Position numbers and translations under genes: made by a program. A stretch of DNA of 36,920 bases. It comes from CF-161 sp035263645 (lineage in GTDB: Bacteria; Chloroflexota; Dormibacteria; Dormibacterales; Dormibacteraceae). The stretch spans positions 1-36,920 of the forward strand of contig DATFRD010000172.1 of NCBI GenBank assembly GCA_035263645.1, in the 5' to 3' direction. Positions 24,835-32,228 of the stretch are shown piece by piece; position 1 is the stretch's first letter; each line of letters starts with the position of its first letter. The notes beneath the pieces were generated by a model. That model did not search any database and was not told the origin of the DNA. It saw nothing but the letters and a program-made list of their open reading frames with translations.

Positions 24835-25959
24835 TTACGTAAGGCCGTTCGCCACCGTCAGCAGCTGGTCCTCGGTCAGCGTCCCGGCGACGCCGTACAC
24901 CCTCCCGTTCTTGATCCAGATGACCGCACTGCCGAGGCCCGTGTTGTCGCCGACTGCGGTGCCGTTCACGCCCTGGACCCGCACGGTGTGGGCGTTGGCC
25001 AGTCCGGCCGGGATCGGCAGCGGCAGGTTGCCGGTCGGACTGTCGATCTCGCTGATCGCGGCCCGGACGGTCGGGCTCAGGCCCGGCTGGGCGAGCAGCG
25101 AGCTCTTGATGTCGGCCACGGAGGCCCCCGTCGAGCTCACCTGCGGCGACTTCATCTCGGCGACGGCCAGGATGGGACCGGCCGACGCGATCGCGTTCCG
25201 CACCGCCTGCTGCCCCGCCTGGTCAGAACCGGCGCCGGACCTGTCGGCCTGCGCCTGCTGGGCCAGCTTGCCCAGGTCGCCGTAGACCGCGGTCTCGGCC
25301 GGGCCGATCACGACGGTCAGCGTGCTGCCCTGGAGCTTCCGCGGCGCGCTGCCGGCAAAGGTCACGGTGCCGGTGGACCCGCTGACCGCGGCATACGTCA
25401 CCGGCGCCCCCGCCAGGGCGGACGGCAGCCTGTCCGCGGCCACCTGGATGGCGGGCAGGCCCGAGACCCGGGCCGCGTCACCGGCCGTCTCGGTCTGCTG
25501 CAGCTCCGGCTGCTTCGTCCACTTCACGTCGCCCCAGGTCGAGAACGCGTCGAGCCCGGTCAGGTCTCCGCTGGTGATGGTCACCGGGGAGACCTGGGTC
25601 GGCTGGAAGATCCTGACCAGGTTGCTCGCCAGCGGCGTGAAGGCCATGGTCGCCGCCAGGCCGACTGCCACCACCGCGGCGGCGAGCCCGCCGAACGCGG
25701 GGCGCCGCCAGCCGCGCACGATCGTCAGGCTGCGCGGGGCGGGCCGGGCCCCCCCCTTGACGCGCTCCAGTGCGGCTGCGGGATCCACGGTCGCCGGCGG
25801 GACAGCCAGCAGCGCCATCGCGTGCCGGGCGTCGTCCGCCACGGCCGCGAACCGCTCCCGGCACTCGGCGCACTCCCGGTAGTGAGACCGGGTCTCATCG
25901 TCCAGCGCATGCGGCTCGTCGTAGAGGCGGCGCAGCGCTCCGTCAGTCAGGTGTCGCAC
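24835..25959 (-). CDS. Membrane-anchored anti-sigma factor with zinc motif
   Basis: A 374-aa protein. The N-terminus carries the ZAS-type zinc motif HYRECAEC (H26, C30, C33), which binds and inhibits the cognate ECF sigma factor. One membrane helix follows at about residues 88-109 (FGGLAAAVVAVGLAATMAF). The remaining about 260 residues are predicted outside the cell; they are rich in small and beta-prone residues and end GSAVIWIKNGRVYGVAGTLT, reminiscent of an outer-surface sensing domain. The GTG start lies inside the sigma gene (17-nt overlap) with AGGAGAT just upstream, so the two proteins are made in a fixed ratio. The signal sensed is unknown. Confidence 0.85.
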   Translation of the reverse strand: MRHLTDGALRRLYDEPHALDDETRSHYRECAECRERFAAVADDARHAMALLAVPPATVDPAAALERVKGGARPAPRSLTIVRGWRRPAFGGLAAAVVAVGLAATMAFTPLASNLVRIFQPTQVSPVTITSGDLTGLDAFSTWGDVKWTKQPELQQTETAGDAARVSGLPAIQVAADRLPSALAGAPVTYAAVSGSTGTVTFAGSAPRKLQGSTLTVVIGPAETAVYGDLGKLAQQAQADRSGAGSDQAGQQAVRNAIASAGPILAVAEMKSPQVSSTGASVADIKSSLLAQPGLSPTVRAAISEIDSPTGNLPLPIPAGLANAHTVRVQGVNGTAVGDNTGLGSAVIWIKNGRVYGVAGTLTEDQLLTVANGLT

Positions 25960-26503
25960 GGGTGATCTCCTTCCTCAGCGCTTGCTCGGCACGCCTGAGC
26001 AGGGTGCCGACCTGGCCCGCGCCGACGCCCAGCGCGGCGCCGACCTCGACGTAGCTCAGTCCGCTGTACCGAAGGGCCAGGACCGAGGCGGGCTTGCTCG
26101 GCAGCCTGGCCAGCGCGTCGCGGACGAGGCGGCGGTCCTCCCGGGCCTCGACCACCTCCTGCGGGTCGACCGGCGACCGGTTCCCGCGCCTGGCCTCCGC
26201 CAGCTCGCGCCGCTCCCGGCGCTTGCGGCTGCGGATTCGGTTCAGCGCGGTATGGATGGCGGCCCTGTGCAGCCAGCCAGGCGCATACCCCGCGTCCGGC
26301 CGGTGCTTTCGATGGAAATCGAGGAAGACCTCCTGGGCCACGTCCTCTGCCTCCGCGCGGTCGGCCAGGACGCGGTTGGCGACGGCGACCACCTTGCCGT
26401 ACTCCGCCATGAAGAGGCGATCGAAGGGCTCCGCTGGCGCAGGCGGTGGGGGCCTGTCTGGCCCCGGCTCGTGGGTCATCAGTTTCGCGGACTTGCCAAC
26501 CAC
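25943..26503 (-). CDS. ECF-type RNA polymerase sigma factor
   Basis: A 186-aa extracytoplasmic-function sigma factor. Region 2 spans EPFDRLFMAEYGKVVAVANR, LADRAEAEDVAQEVFLDFHR, and GYAPGWLHRAAIHTALNRIR. Region 4 is VRDALARLPSKPASVLALRY followed by SGLSYVEVGAALGVGAGQVG, TLLRRAEQALRKE, a clear HTH for -35 recognition. The zinc-binding anti-sigma gene overlaps its end, and an ABC exporter follows, so the operon probably responds to an envelope signal and directs its own transcription. GTG 26503 is the listed start; ATG 26479 is an alternative. The 81-bp upstream gap has a TCACGTGA palindrome at 26506-26513, possibly part of the promoter. Confidence 0.9.
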   Translation of the reverse strand: MVGKSAKLMTHEPGPDRPPPPAPAEPFDRLFMAEYGKVVAVANRVLADRAEAEDVAQEVFLDFHRKHRPDAGYAPGWLHRAAIHTALNRIRSRKRRERRELAEARRGNRSPVDPQEVVEAREDRRLVRDALARLPSKPASVLALRYSGLSYVEVGAALGVGAGQVGTLLRRAEQALRKEITRATPD

Positions 26504-26584
26504 ATCACGTGACGCACCGTGCCACCGCCGATTGTGACAGGAGCTGCCGCGAGTCCTCGAGGTGCTGCGGGCCTTAGAGCGGCT

Positions 26585-27409
26585 CTAGTAGAAAATGGTG
26601 CGCGTGCGGTGGTAGGGACGCACCGGGTACAGGCCCTGCGAGCGGTCCCACAGGATCCAGTCCACCTGGACGGCCGTCAGCTCCCGGCCGCGCTCGGCCA
26701 GCGCTGCGCGCAGACGCTCCACGGCCACGACCGTCGAGGCCCTGATCTCGACCTCGGCCGGCTCGCCCGGCCGCAGCTCCTCCCAGCCGTCGATCCGCCT
26801 GGCCAGGCCGGCCGAGTACTCCAGCGCACCGAAGTGGCGCAGCACCTGCGGCAGCTTGTAGTCGGGGAAGCACGTCAGCGCCTCCAGGTCGGGAAAGCTC
26901 GCGACCCCCGCCCCGTGCAGGTCGGCGGCCGCGATCTGGGCCCGCTTGAGCAGCGGCACGCGCCTGCCCCCGTAATCGGCGATGTCCGCGTAGGACCGCA
27001 GCCGCTCCGACAGCGTGCGAGCGGTCCCGGCGGCCGTGGCCGCAACCAGCCCGTCGAAGCCGTGCTCGCCGAGCTCCCGCAGAGCCGCGGCGCGCTGCTC
27101 CAGCATGGGCAGGTCGCCGACCAGGTCGCGCAGCCGCCCGGCGGTCATCCCGGCCAGGGTCGCGCGGTCGCTCAGCCCGGCCCCGGCGGAGAAGGCGTCC
27201 CGGAGCCGCTCGGCCAGCTGCCAGTAGCCGCCGGCGGCGCCCCCCCAGAATGAGAAGTTGACCGTGTCCAGGACGAGCAGGTACCGGACGGTCTCAGCGG
27301 CCGGCCCGGCGTAGTGCCGCCGCCCGTCCCAGGCCGGCACGGGCCGGCCGGCGATCTCCCGCAGCAGCCGGTCGAGGGGGCCCTGCCGGACGTCGCGCGC
27401 CTCGGCCAC
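26585..27409 (-). CDS. Queuosine salvage protein, DUF2419/Qng1 family
   Basis: Homologue of the DUF2419 family, known in eukaryotes and some bacteria as queuosine 5'-phosphate N-glycosidase, which releases queuine base for tRNA modification. At least 274 aa. Motifs: LLVLDTVNFSFWGG with the conserved NFSFW, then ADIADYGGRRVPLLKRAQIA, LTCFPDYKLPQVLRHFG, and the end ELTAVQVDWILWDRSQG. The listed GTG start may be too short: the frame is open further and reads DPLGVRAACAGVVAEAR, like the family N-terminus, but the only earlier start-like codon is CTG 27457, which would overlap the EVE gene by 14 nt. The EVE and transglycosylase genes next door support a queuine role. Confidence 0.8.
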   Translation of the reverse strand: MAEARDVRQGPLDRLLREIAGRPVPAWDGRRHYAGPAAETVRYLLVLDTVNFSFWGGAAGGYWQLAERLRDAFSAGAGLSDRATLAGMTAGRLRDLVGDLPMLEQRAAALRELGEHGFDGLVAATAAGTARTLSERLRSYADIADYGGRRVPLLKRAQIAAADLHGAGVASFPDLEALTCFPDYKLPQVLRHFGALEYSAGLARRIDGWEELRPGEPAEVEIRASTVVAVERLRAALAERGRELTAVQVDWILWDRSQGLYPVRPYHRTRTIFY

Positions 27410-27443
27410 GACGCCGGCGCACGCGGCGCGGACGCCAAGCGGG

Positions 27444-27977
27444 TCAGCTGGCGACAGGGCGGGCGCGCTCCAGCCGCCGGATCTCGTCCTCGATGAGCTT
27501 GAAGTCCCTCTGGGGCAGCTGGTGGATGTGGCCCTGGAAGGCCAGGGTCCAGTGCTCGGGCGGCCATTTGCGGACGTACTCCAGCCGGTAGGCGAGCTCC
27601 TTCGCGGGCACCCACTCGGATTCCTCGAGCGCGACGTCGGGGCGGATGCGCACGCGCCACGGGTAGTCCTCGTCGCGCCGGGTGCTCCGCCACACGTGCG
27701 TGTGGTCCTCGAACATGGCCGAGGTCAGCGTGCAGACCGCCGTGAAGACCATCCGGCCGGTGACGTAGTAGAGCAGGCGGTCACCCGGCTTCATGACCTC
27801 GGCGCGGCGGCGGTGGCGCGTCTTGATCCCCTGGATCGTGAACGTGCGATCCTGCGTCTTCCGGAAGTTCTCGAGGGAGCTGACGATCATCCAGTGCTGG
27901 GCGTTCCGGGGAGCCCTGGCCACCTTTCGCCGGCGGTTCCTGCTCCTGCCGCCGCCAGGCTCGGACGACTCGGACAT
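27444..27977 (-). CDS. EVE-domain protein
   Basis: A 177-aa protein. A basic, probably disordered N-terminus (SRNRRRKVARAPRNAQ) precedes an EVE domain: HWMIVSSLENFRKTQDRTFT, KPGDRLLYYVTGRMVFTAVC, SEWVPAKELAYRLEYVRKWP, ending HIHQLPQRDFKLIEDEIRRL. EVE domains belong to the PUA/YTH superfamily and are thought to bind modified bases in nucleic acid. Placed between a queuosine-salvage hydrolase and a tRNA-guanine transglycosylase, it may recognise a deazaguanine-modified nucleotide; that is inference. Its -10 candidate TAGCAT (27984-27989, minus) is 6 nt before ATG 27977, and the hydrolase gene follows 34 nt after its stop. Confidence 0.82.
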   Translation of the reverse strand: MSESSEPGGGRSRNRRRKVARAPRNAQHWMIVSSLENFRKTQDRTFTIQGIKTRHRRRAEVMKPGDRLLYYVTGRMVFTAVCTLTSAMFEDHTHVWRSTRRDEDYPWRVRIRPDVALEESEWVPAKELAYRLEYVRKWPPEHWTLAFQGHIHQLPQRDFKLIEDEIRRLERARPVAS

Positions 27978-27983
27978 GGGGAG

Positions 27984-28029
27984 ATGCTAACCAACTCCCG
28001 CCGGGGTGGGGCGGCGCCGGGCGTACCCT
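27984..28029. promoter_or_regulatory. Divergent leaderless promoters for the EVE and tgt genes
   Basis: On the minus strand TAGCAT (27984-27989) lies 6 nt before the EVE start. On the plus strand TACCCT (28024-28029) lies 9 nt before the tgt start. The two operons are therefore transcribed away from a 61-bp region. Confidence 0.45.
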
Positions 28030-28038
28030 CGGGCCCGG

Positions 28039-29253
28039 ATGTTCGAGTTCGAGATCGTGGCCCGCGAAGGGGCGGCCCGGCGCGGGGTCATCCGGACCTC
28101 CCACGGGAGCATGGAGACGCCGGGTTTCTTCGGGGTCGCCACCCGCGCCGCGCTGAAGGGCCTGGACCCGGGCGTCGCCCGCGCGGCCGGCGTCCAGGCG
28201 CTCATCTGCAACGGCTACCACCTGGCCGTGCAGCCCGGACCGGACGTGGTGGCGGCCGCGGGCGGTCTGCACCGCTTCATGGGCTGGGACCGCGTGCTGG
28301 CCACCGACTCGGGCGGCTTCCAGATCTTCAGCCTTCGCCACGGGCAGGTCGCCGACGAGCTGAAGGGCCGCCGGCGGCTGCGGGCCGGACCTGACGCGAC
28401 AGGGCAGGGCGACGACGATCCCCTGGAGGCCGTCCGGGTCGACGAGGGCGGCGCCGACTTCCGCTCCTACCTGGACGGCGGCCACCACCGATTCACCCCC
28501 GAGAGCAACATGGCGCTGCAGCGCTCGCTCGGCGCGGACGTGCTGTTCTGCCTGGACGAGTGCACGCCGTTCCACGTGCCGGAGGCGTACACCCGCGCTG
28601 CCGCAGAGCGCAACGTGCGCTGGGCGCGGCGCTGCCTGGACGCGTACGCGGACCTCGGGATGGCCGGCGGGCAGGCGCTCTTCGGGATCGTGCACGGCGG
28701 CGTCTATCCGGACCTCCGCCGGTACTGCGCGGCGGAGATCACGGCCCTGGGCTTCTCGGGCTTCGGCATCGGCGACTGCCTGGGCGAGACAAAGCAGGAC
28801 TGGTACCGGGTGGTCGAGCTCGTCAGCCCGCTCCTTCCCGACGAGCGCCCGCGGCACCTGCTGGGGGTGGGGGAGCCGGACGACCTCGTCGAGGGCGCGC
28901 TCAGGGGCATCGACACGTTCGACTGCGCGATGCCGACACGCATCGCCCGGCACGGGCAGGCCCTCCACCTGGACCTGCCGCGGTTCCGGCTCGACCTCGG
29001 CGCGTCGGACCGCCGCCTCGAGGACGAGCCCGTCGAGTCCGGCTGCCCGTGCTCCGCGTGCACCCGGTTCGGCCGCGCCTACCTGCACCACCTGGTGCGG
29101 GCACGCGAGATGCTCGCGATCGCGCTGATCGCCGAGCACAACCTGTCCGTCACGGTCCGGCTCCTGGCCAGGATCCGCGAGGCGATCGCCGCCGGCCGGC
29201 TCGCTGAGCTGCGGTCGGAGATCCTGGGCGCGCGCCGGGGCCCGGCGGCCTGA
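28039..29253 (+). CDS. tgt: tRNA-guanine transglycosylase with altered base pocket
   Basis: Exchanges guanine 34 of GUN-anticodon tRNAs for a deazaguanine base in queuosine formation. 404 aa against the usual about 375. The essential residues are present: D90 in TDSGGFQ, the DEC segment at 173-175, the nucleophile D295 in FDCAMPTR, and zinc ligands C336, C338, C341 and H367. Two pocket segments differ from the norm: GIVHGG (216-221) replaces GIVQGG, and IGDCLGE (244-250) replaces the preQ1-type GGLAVGE loop. An insertion of about 30 residues lies between LKGRR and VDEGGADF (about 112-133). Neighbouring queuosine-hydrolase homologue suggests queuine may be the substrate. ATG 28039 fits the -10 position. 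Confidence 0.9.
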   Translation: MFEFEIVAREGAARRGVIRTSHGSMETPGFFGVATRAALKGLDPGVARAAGVQALICNGYHLAVQPGPDVVAAAGGLHRFMGWDRVLATDSGGFQIFSLRHGQVADELKGRRRLRAGPDATGQGDDDPLEAVRVDEGGADFRSYLDGGHHRFTPESNMALQRSLGADVLFCLDECTPFHVPEAYTRAAAERNVRWARRCLDAYADLGMAGGQALFGIVHGGVYPDLRRYCAAEITALGFSGFGIGDCLGETKQDWYRVVELVSPLLPDERPRHLLGVGEPDDLVEGALRGIDTFDCAMPTRIARHGQALHLDLPRFRLDLGASDRRLEDEPVESGCPCSACTRFGRAYLHHLVRAREMLAIALIAEHNLSVTVRLLARIREAIAAGRLAELRSEILGARRGPAA

Positions 29254-29334
29254 GAGAGGTCGGGCGGGGTCGGGTCGGGGCCCGGCTTTTCAGGGCCTTT
29301 GCAAATCCGTCGGGACAGACGCGGCCCGGTCGCG

Positions 29335-29340
29335 TATCGT
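29335..29340 (+). promoter_or_regulatory. -10 box of the proline-rich GNAT gene
   Basis: TATCGT precedes the ATG at 29355 by 14 nt, with AAGG between them as a weak ribosome site. This would give a very short leader. No clear -35 is visible. Confidence 0.35.
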
Positions 29341-29354
29341 CCAAGGTTCGACCT

Positions 29355-31310
29355 ATGCGCGCTGCAAAGTTCGATCCGCATCGCCAGAACCCCCCTGCCG
29401 CCCCGCCGGGGCAGGAGGAGCCGGCGGGCGTCGAGCCCGCTCCAGCCGGCCCGACCGGCGTCCCCGCGGCGCCGCGTCTCCGGCCGAGCCTGCCCGCGGC
29501 GGCCGAGCCGGTGGCGCCGGCCGGCCCGTTCAGCCTGGCCGCGCCGCCCGCCCAGCCCCAGCGGCCGGTTCAGCCGGCTCGCCGGCCGGAGCCTCCGCGC
29601 CAGTCCGTCCCCCGATATGCGGCGGAGGCCTGGCGAGACGACGCCGGCGGGGGGCCGCCCGGGGTCCAGTACCGCTCGACGGCGCCGGTGCCGCCGAGCC
29701 CGGCTCGCTATGGCCACGAGCCGCCCGGCGCCGAGCCGCGCTTGAACCACCGGCCCGATGCAGACACGGTGTACTGGCCGCCGGCCGGGCCTCCCCAGCC
29801 GCCGGCCGGTCGGCCGGCCCCAAGGCCGGAGCCGCAGTACCGTTCGAGCACGCCTCTGCCCGCCGGGCCGCGCTACGCGCCAGCGGCGAGCGTTTCCCCG
29901 CCGCCGGCACCGGAGCCGCCGGCGCCGCGCCGAGCGGCCGCCTCGTCGGTCCCGGCGGAGCCGAGTGTGCCCTACCGGTCACAGGCGCCGCCCCCCTACG
30001 CCGGCCCGGAGGTAGCGCCTCCGCCCGCTGCGCCGGAGCCGCGCGTGCCCTACCGGGCGCAGGCGCCGGCCCCGTACACCGTCCCTCAGGCGGCGCCCCC
30101 GCCGGGTCCGCCGCAGCCGCAGTACCGCTCCACCGCGCCGCAGCCGCCGGCGCTCCGCTACGCCGCCCCGCAGGAGCGCCCATCGGAGTCTGCTCCGCGC
30201 CCGCCTACCGTCGCGTACCGGGCGGAGCCGGTCGCGCCGTACACGCCGCCGGCACCGTCGCCTCCGGCACCGCTCCCGCCGGCACCGCTCCCGCCAGCAC
30301 AGCTCCCGCCAGCACAGCTCCCGCCGGCGCCCCGCTATCCGACCGTCGGCGCGGAACCGGCCCGGCGCGGCGGGCTGGCGCGGCTTCTGGCCCAGCCGGC
30401 CCCGGGGCCGGCGCGCCTGCCCGCGCCGGTGGCAGCGGGCGAGATCGAGATCGGGCGACTTCAGTTCCGCGACCTGCCTACCGTGCTCGAACTTGTGAAC
30501 GCGGACCTGCTCCCTGGCCAGCCGCGCTGCGACCGGACGGCGCTTGACATGGCGCTGCGGGGCGAGTCCCCCGTCGATGGCCAGTGGTGGCAGGAGCTCT
30601 CCGGCGTGGAGTCGCTCGTGGCCAGGCGCGCCGGCCAGGTGGCCGGGGCCGTGTCGTACGCGATCGCGTCGCGGGACGGCAGCGGCTGGATCCTCTGGAT
30701 GCACGCGCGCGAGGAGCGGGCGGTGATCGAGGCCCTGACCGACCGCGTCCTCGGCGAGCTCAGCGGCTGCACGCACCTGTACGCCTTCTGGATCGCCACC
30801 GCGCTGACGCTCGGCCTCGAGGCGCTGCCGGTCGGCCACCGGCCGGTCACCCACGAGGTGGTGCAGACCCAGGGGCTCACCGGCCGCGACTCGTGGCGCT
30901 ACCTGGTCGCCCCGCTGGGCCGGGCGGCGCTCCTGGCAGCCGGGCCGGACGTGGCCTCGGTCAACCCGTGCGCGAGCCACCGGGAGATCCCGGCCTGGCG
31001 GCTCACCGTCGGCGGCACCGATCAGCCCGTGGCGGCGGCCGAGATCGCGCTCGGGAGCGACGGCTGCGCGGCGCTCTGGTGGATCGAGGTGGACCCGGCG
31101 CACCGTCGGCGAGGGATCGGGCGCCAGCTGCTCGGCCAGGCGATGAGGTTCCTCGCGTCCAGCGGCGCGCGCACCGTGGGCACGTTCGTGGACCACGACG
31201 ACCCGCGGGAGCGCGACCGCCGGCCGGTGCTGCGGCTGCTGAGCTCTGCCGGGTTCCAGGAGATCGACGGGCTCTGGTCCTACGAGTCGTCCCGCCGCCG
31301 ACCACGATAA
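29355..31310 (+). CDS. Proline-rich disordered protein with C-terminal GNAT domains
   Basis: A 651-aa protein in two unlike parts. Residues 1-360 are almost entirely Pro, Ala, Arg, Tyr and Ser, with six copies of a YR(S/A)xAPxP-like repeat (Y106, Y162, Y207, Y233, Y257, Y288) and a tandem LPPAP/LPPAQ run near 306-326. Residues about 363-651 fold as acetyltransferase: a first GNAT-like half (IEIGRLQFRDLPTVLELVNA) and a second half with WWIEVDPAHRRRGIGRQLLG, whose RRRGIG loop (584-589) binds acetyl-CoA. I see no signal peptide or membrane helix. The long disordered tail may tether or scaffold the enzyme. The substrate is unknown. Confidence 0.8.
   Translation: MRAAKFDPHRQNPPAAPPGQEEPAGVEPAPAGPTGVPAAPRLRPSLPAAAEPVAPAGPFSLAAPPAQPQRPVQPARRPEPPRQSVPRYAAEAWRDDAGGGPPGVQYRSTAPVPPSPARYGHEPPGAEPRLNHRPDADTVYWPPAGPPQPPAGRPAPRPEPQYRSSTPLPAGPRYAPAASVSPPPAPEPPAPRRAAASSVPAEPSVPYRSQAPPPYAGPEVAPPPAAPEPRVPYRAQAPAPYTVPQAAPPPGPPQPQYRSTAPQPPALRYAAPQERPSESAPRPPTVAYRAEPVAPYTPPAPSPPAPLPPAPLPPAQLPPAQLPPAPRYPTVGAEPARRGGLARLLAQPAPGPARLPAPVAAGEIEIGRLQFRDLPTVLELVNADLLPGQPRCDRTALDMALRGESPVDGQWWQELSGVESLVARRAGQVAGAVSYAIASRDGSGWILWMHAREERAVIEALTDRVLGELSGCTHLYAFWIATALTLGLEALPVGHRPVTHEVVQTQGLTGRDSWRYLVAPLGRAALLAAGPDVASVNPCASHREIPAWRLTVGGTDQPVAAAEIALGSDGCAALWWIEVDPAHRRRGIGRQLLGQAMRFLASSGARTVGTFVDHDDPRERDRRPVLRLLSSAGFQEIDGLWSYESSRRRPR
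30246..30335 (+). repeat. 15-bp tandem repeat inside the proline-rich region
   Basis: Six imperfect 15-bp units (consensus CCGCCGGCACCGCTC) encode the PPAPL/PPAQL run. The fourth and fifth units (30291-30320) are identical, suggesting recent slippage. The phase of three keeps the reading frame. Confidence 0.75.
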
Positions 31311-31321
31311 GCGGATCGGCG

Positions 31322-31469
31322 GCAGCGTAAGCAAGGGCTTCGCCCGAGCGTATGAGTCCGTCTTCCCTACGCCGCCGAGGTCACAGACAGTCGCGGAGCG
31401 ATGCACCGAAGGTGCCCCATGTCCCAGAAGGAGGGGGTTCCGGAAGGGGGGGCCTGCCCCCCCTTGCAA
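31322..31469 (+). repeat. Intergenic repeat element, copy A
   Basis: A roughly 150-bp element with a 40-bp block (31322-31361), a 39-bp variable part, a 14-bp block ATGCACCGAAGGTG (31401-31414), and a GC-rich hairpin module ending at about 31469. Copy B at 32229-32427 is the same element inverted, with the 40-bp blocks matching at 39 of 40 positions, 39 bp between blocks in both, and the 14-bp block identical. It lies between the convergent proline-rich GNAT and DinB-like genes. Confidence 0.8.
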
Positions 31470-31474
31470 TTTTT
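31444..31474 (+). terminator. Intrinsic terminator after the proline-rich GNAT gene
   Basis: AAGGGGGGG-CCTG-CCCCCCCTT is a 9-bp stem with a 4-nt loop followed by GCAATTTTT, the best textbook terminator in the window. It is part of repeat copy A and abuts the stop codon of the opposing DinB-like gene. Confidence 0.8.
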
Positions 31475-31959
31475 CAGGCTTCGGGCAGCAGCGCGATCAG
31501 GTTGCGGAGCTGGGAGAGGTGGGCGAACTCGTGCTGCGTCACCTGCTCGCACACCTGGAGCAGGGTCAGCTCGCCCTGCTGGGGGTCGAGGACCACACGG
31601 CGCCAGTCGGGCGTGGGCAGGCCGCGCAGGAGGTCCACCGTGCGCCGGCGCACGCGGCCGAACCCCTGCACCAGCTCGTCCACGGCGAGCGACAGGTCTG
31701 GCTCGTGCGTGGGGTCGATCGAAGCCCTGACCGGCAGCTCACGCTGGCCGTCGAGGTAGGCGCGGCGGAGCAGCGCGTCTACGCTCGAGCCCGCGCTGGA
31801 GAGATGGCCGACGACCTCCTTCAGGGTCGGGAAGGCCGGGCCGTGACGGTAGCCGAGGCGGGGCTCGTCGAGCCCCGAGACCAGGTCGCCGACCCGCTCC
31901 GGGACGACGCTCAGAAGCACGACGACCTCCTCCCGATTGAGCTGGCCAGGCGCTGTCAC
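31474..31959 (-). CDS. DinB-like four-helix protein
   Basis: A 161-aa all-helical protein of the DinB/YfiT superfamily, which includes metal-dependent thiol transferases and many uncharacterised members. Visible features: TLKEVVGHLSSAGSSVDALL with the first metal-type His, and TLLQVCEQVTQHEFAHLSQL with the C-terminal H-E-x-x-H-like pair (QHEFAH). The name does not imply DNA polymerase DinB. GTG start at 31959, with a TAACCT box 6 nt upstream and no ribosome site. It lies between the two inverted repeat copies together with the divergent zinc-ribbon gene. Confidence 0.75.
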   Translation of the reverse strand: MTAPGQLNREEVVVLLSVVPERVGDLVSGLDEPRLGYRHGPAFPTLKEVVGHLSSAGSSVDALLRRAYLDGQRELPVRASIDPTHEPDLSLAVDELVQGFGRVRRRTVDLLRGLPTPDWRRVVLDPQQGELTLLQVCEQVTQHEFAHLSQLRNLIALLPEA

Positions 31960-32008
31960 AACTCAAGGTTATCCAGCACCGCGGGGGGACGCGGCGCCCG
32001 CACCTGCC

Positions 32009-32014
32009 TATACT
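32009..32014 (+). promoter_or_regulatory. -10 box of the zinc-ribbon gene, leaderless type
   Basis: TATACT is followed by 8 nt and the GTG at 32023, with no ribosome site. It is the closest match to TATAAT in the window. Confidence 0.5.
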
Positions 32015-32022
32015 CGGGTCCG

Positions 32023-32226
32023 GTGGCCACAGCCCTGGAACAGACCAAGTGCGACCGCTGCCAGGCGCAGCTCGCGAAGGACGCCGCCTACTGCGACAGG
32101 TGCGGCGAGCGGACGCGGAAGGCGCGCCGCATGGTGCGGCTCGCGATCCGTGTCGAGCTGCTGGCTCTGGTGCTGGTGGCCGCGCTGATCATCGGGTTCA
32201 CGCTGATCTACTCGGCGCAACGCTAA
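32023..32226 (+). CDS. Zinc-ribbon membrane protein, 67 aa
   Basis: Small protein with an N-terminal double CxxC zinc ribbon (CDRCQAQLAKDAAYCDRCGE), a short basic linker (RTRKARRMVRLAIR) and one C-terminal membrane helix (LLALVLVAALIIGFTLIYSA). The basic linker before the helix predicts the ribbon to be cytoplasmic. Such proteins can act as membrane-tethered binding modules, but I cannot assign a role. GTG start chosen from the TATACT position and because it directly precedes the ribbon. It diverges from the DinB-like gene (63 bp between starts). Confidence 0.75.
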   Translation: MATALEQTKCDRCQAQLAKDAAYCDRCGERTRKARRMVRLAIRVELLALVLVAALIIGFTLIYSAQR

Positions 32227-32228
32227 GT

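Noticed and set aside
31474..31959. DNA polymerase IV (DinB) under SOS control
   Set aside because: The protein is a small four-helix DinB/YfiT-type protein with no polymerase motif, and no LexA box is near it.
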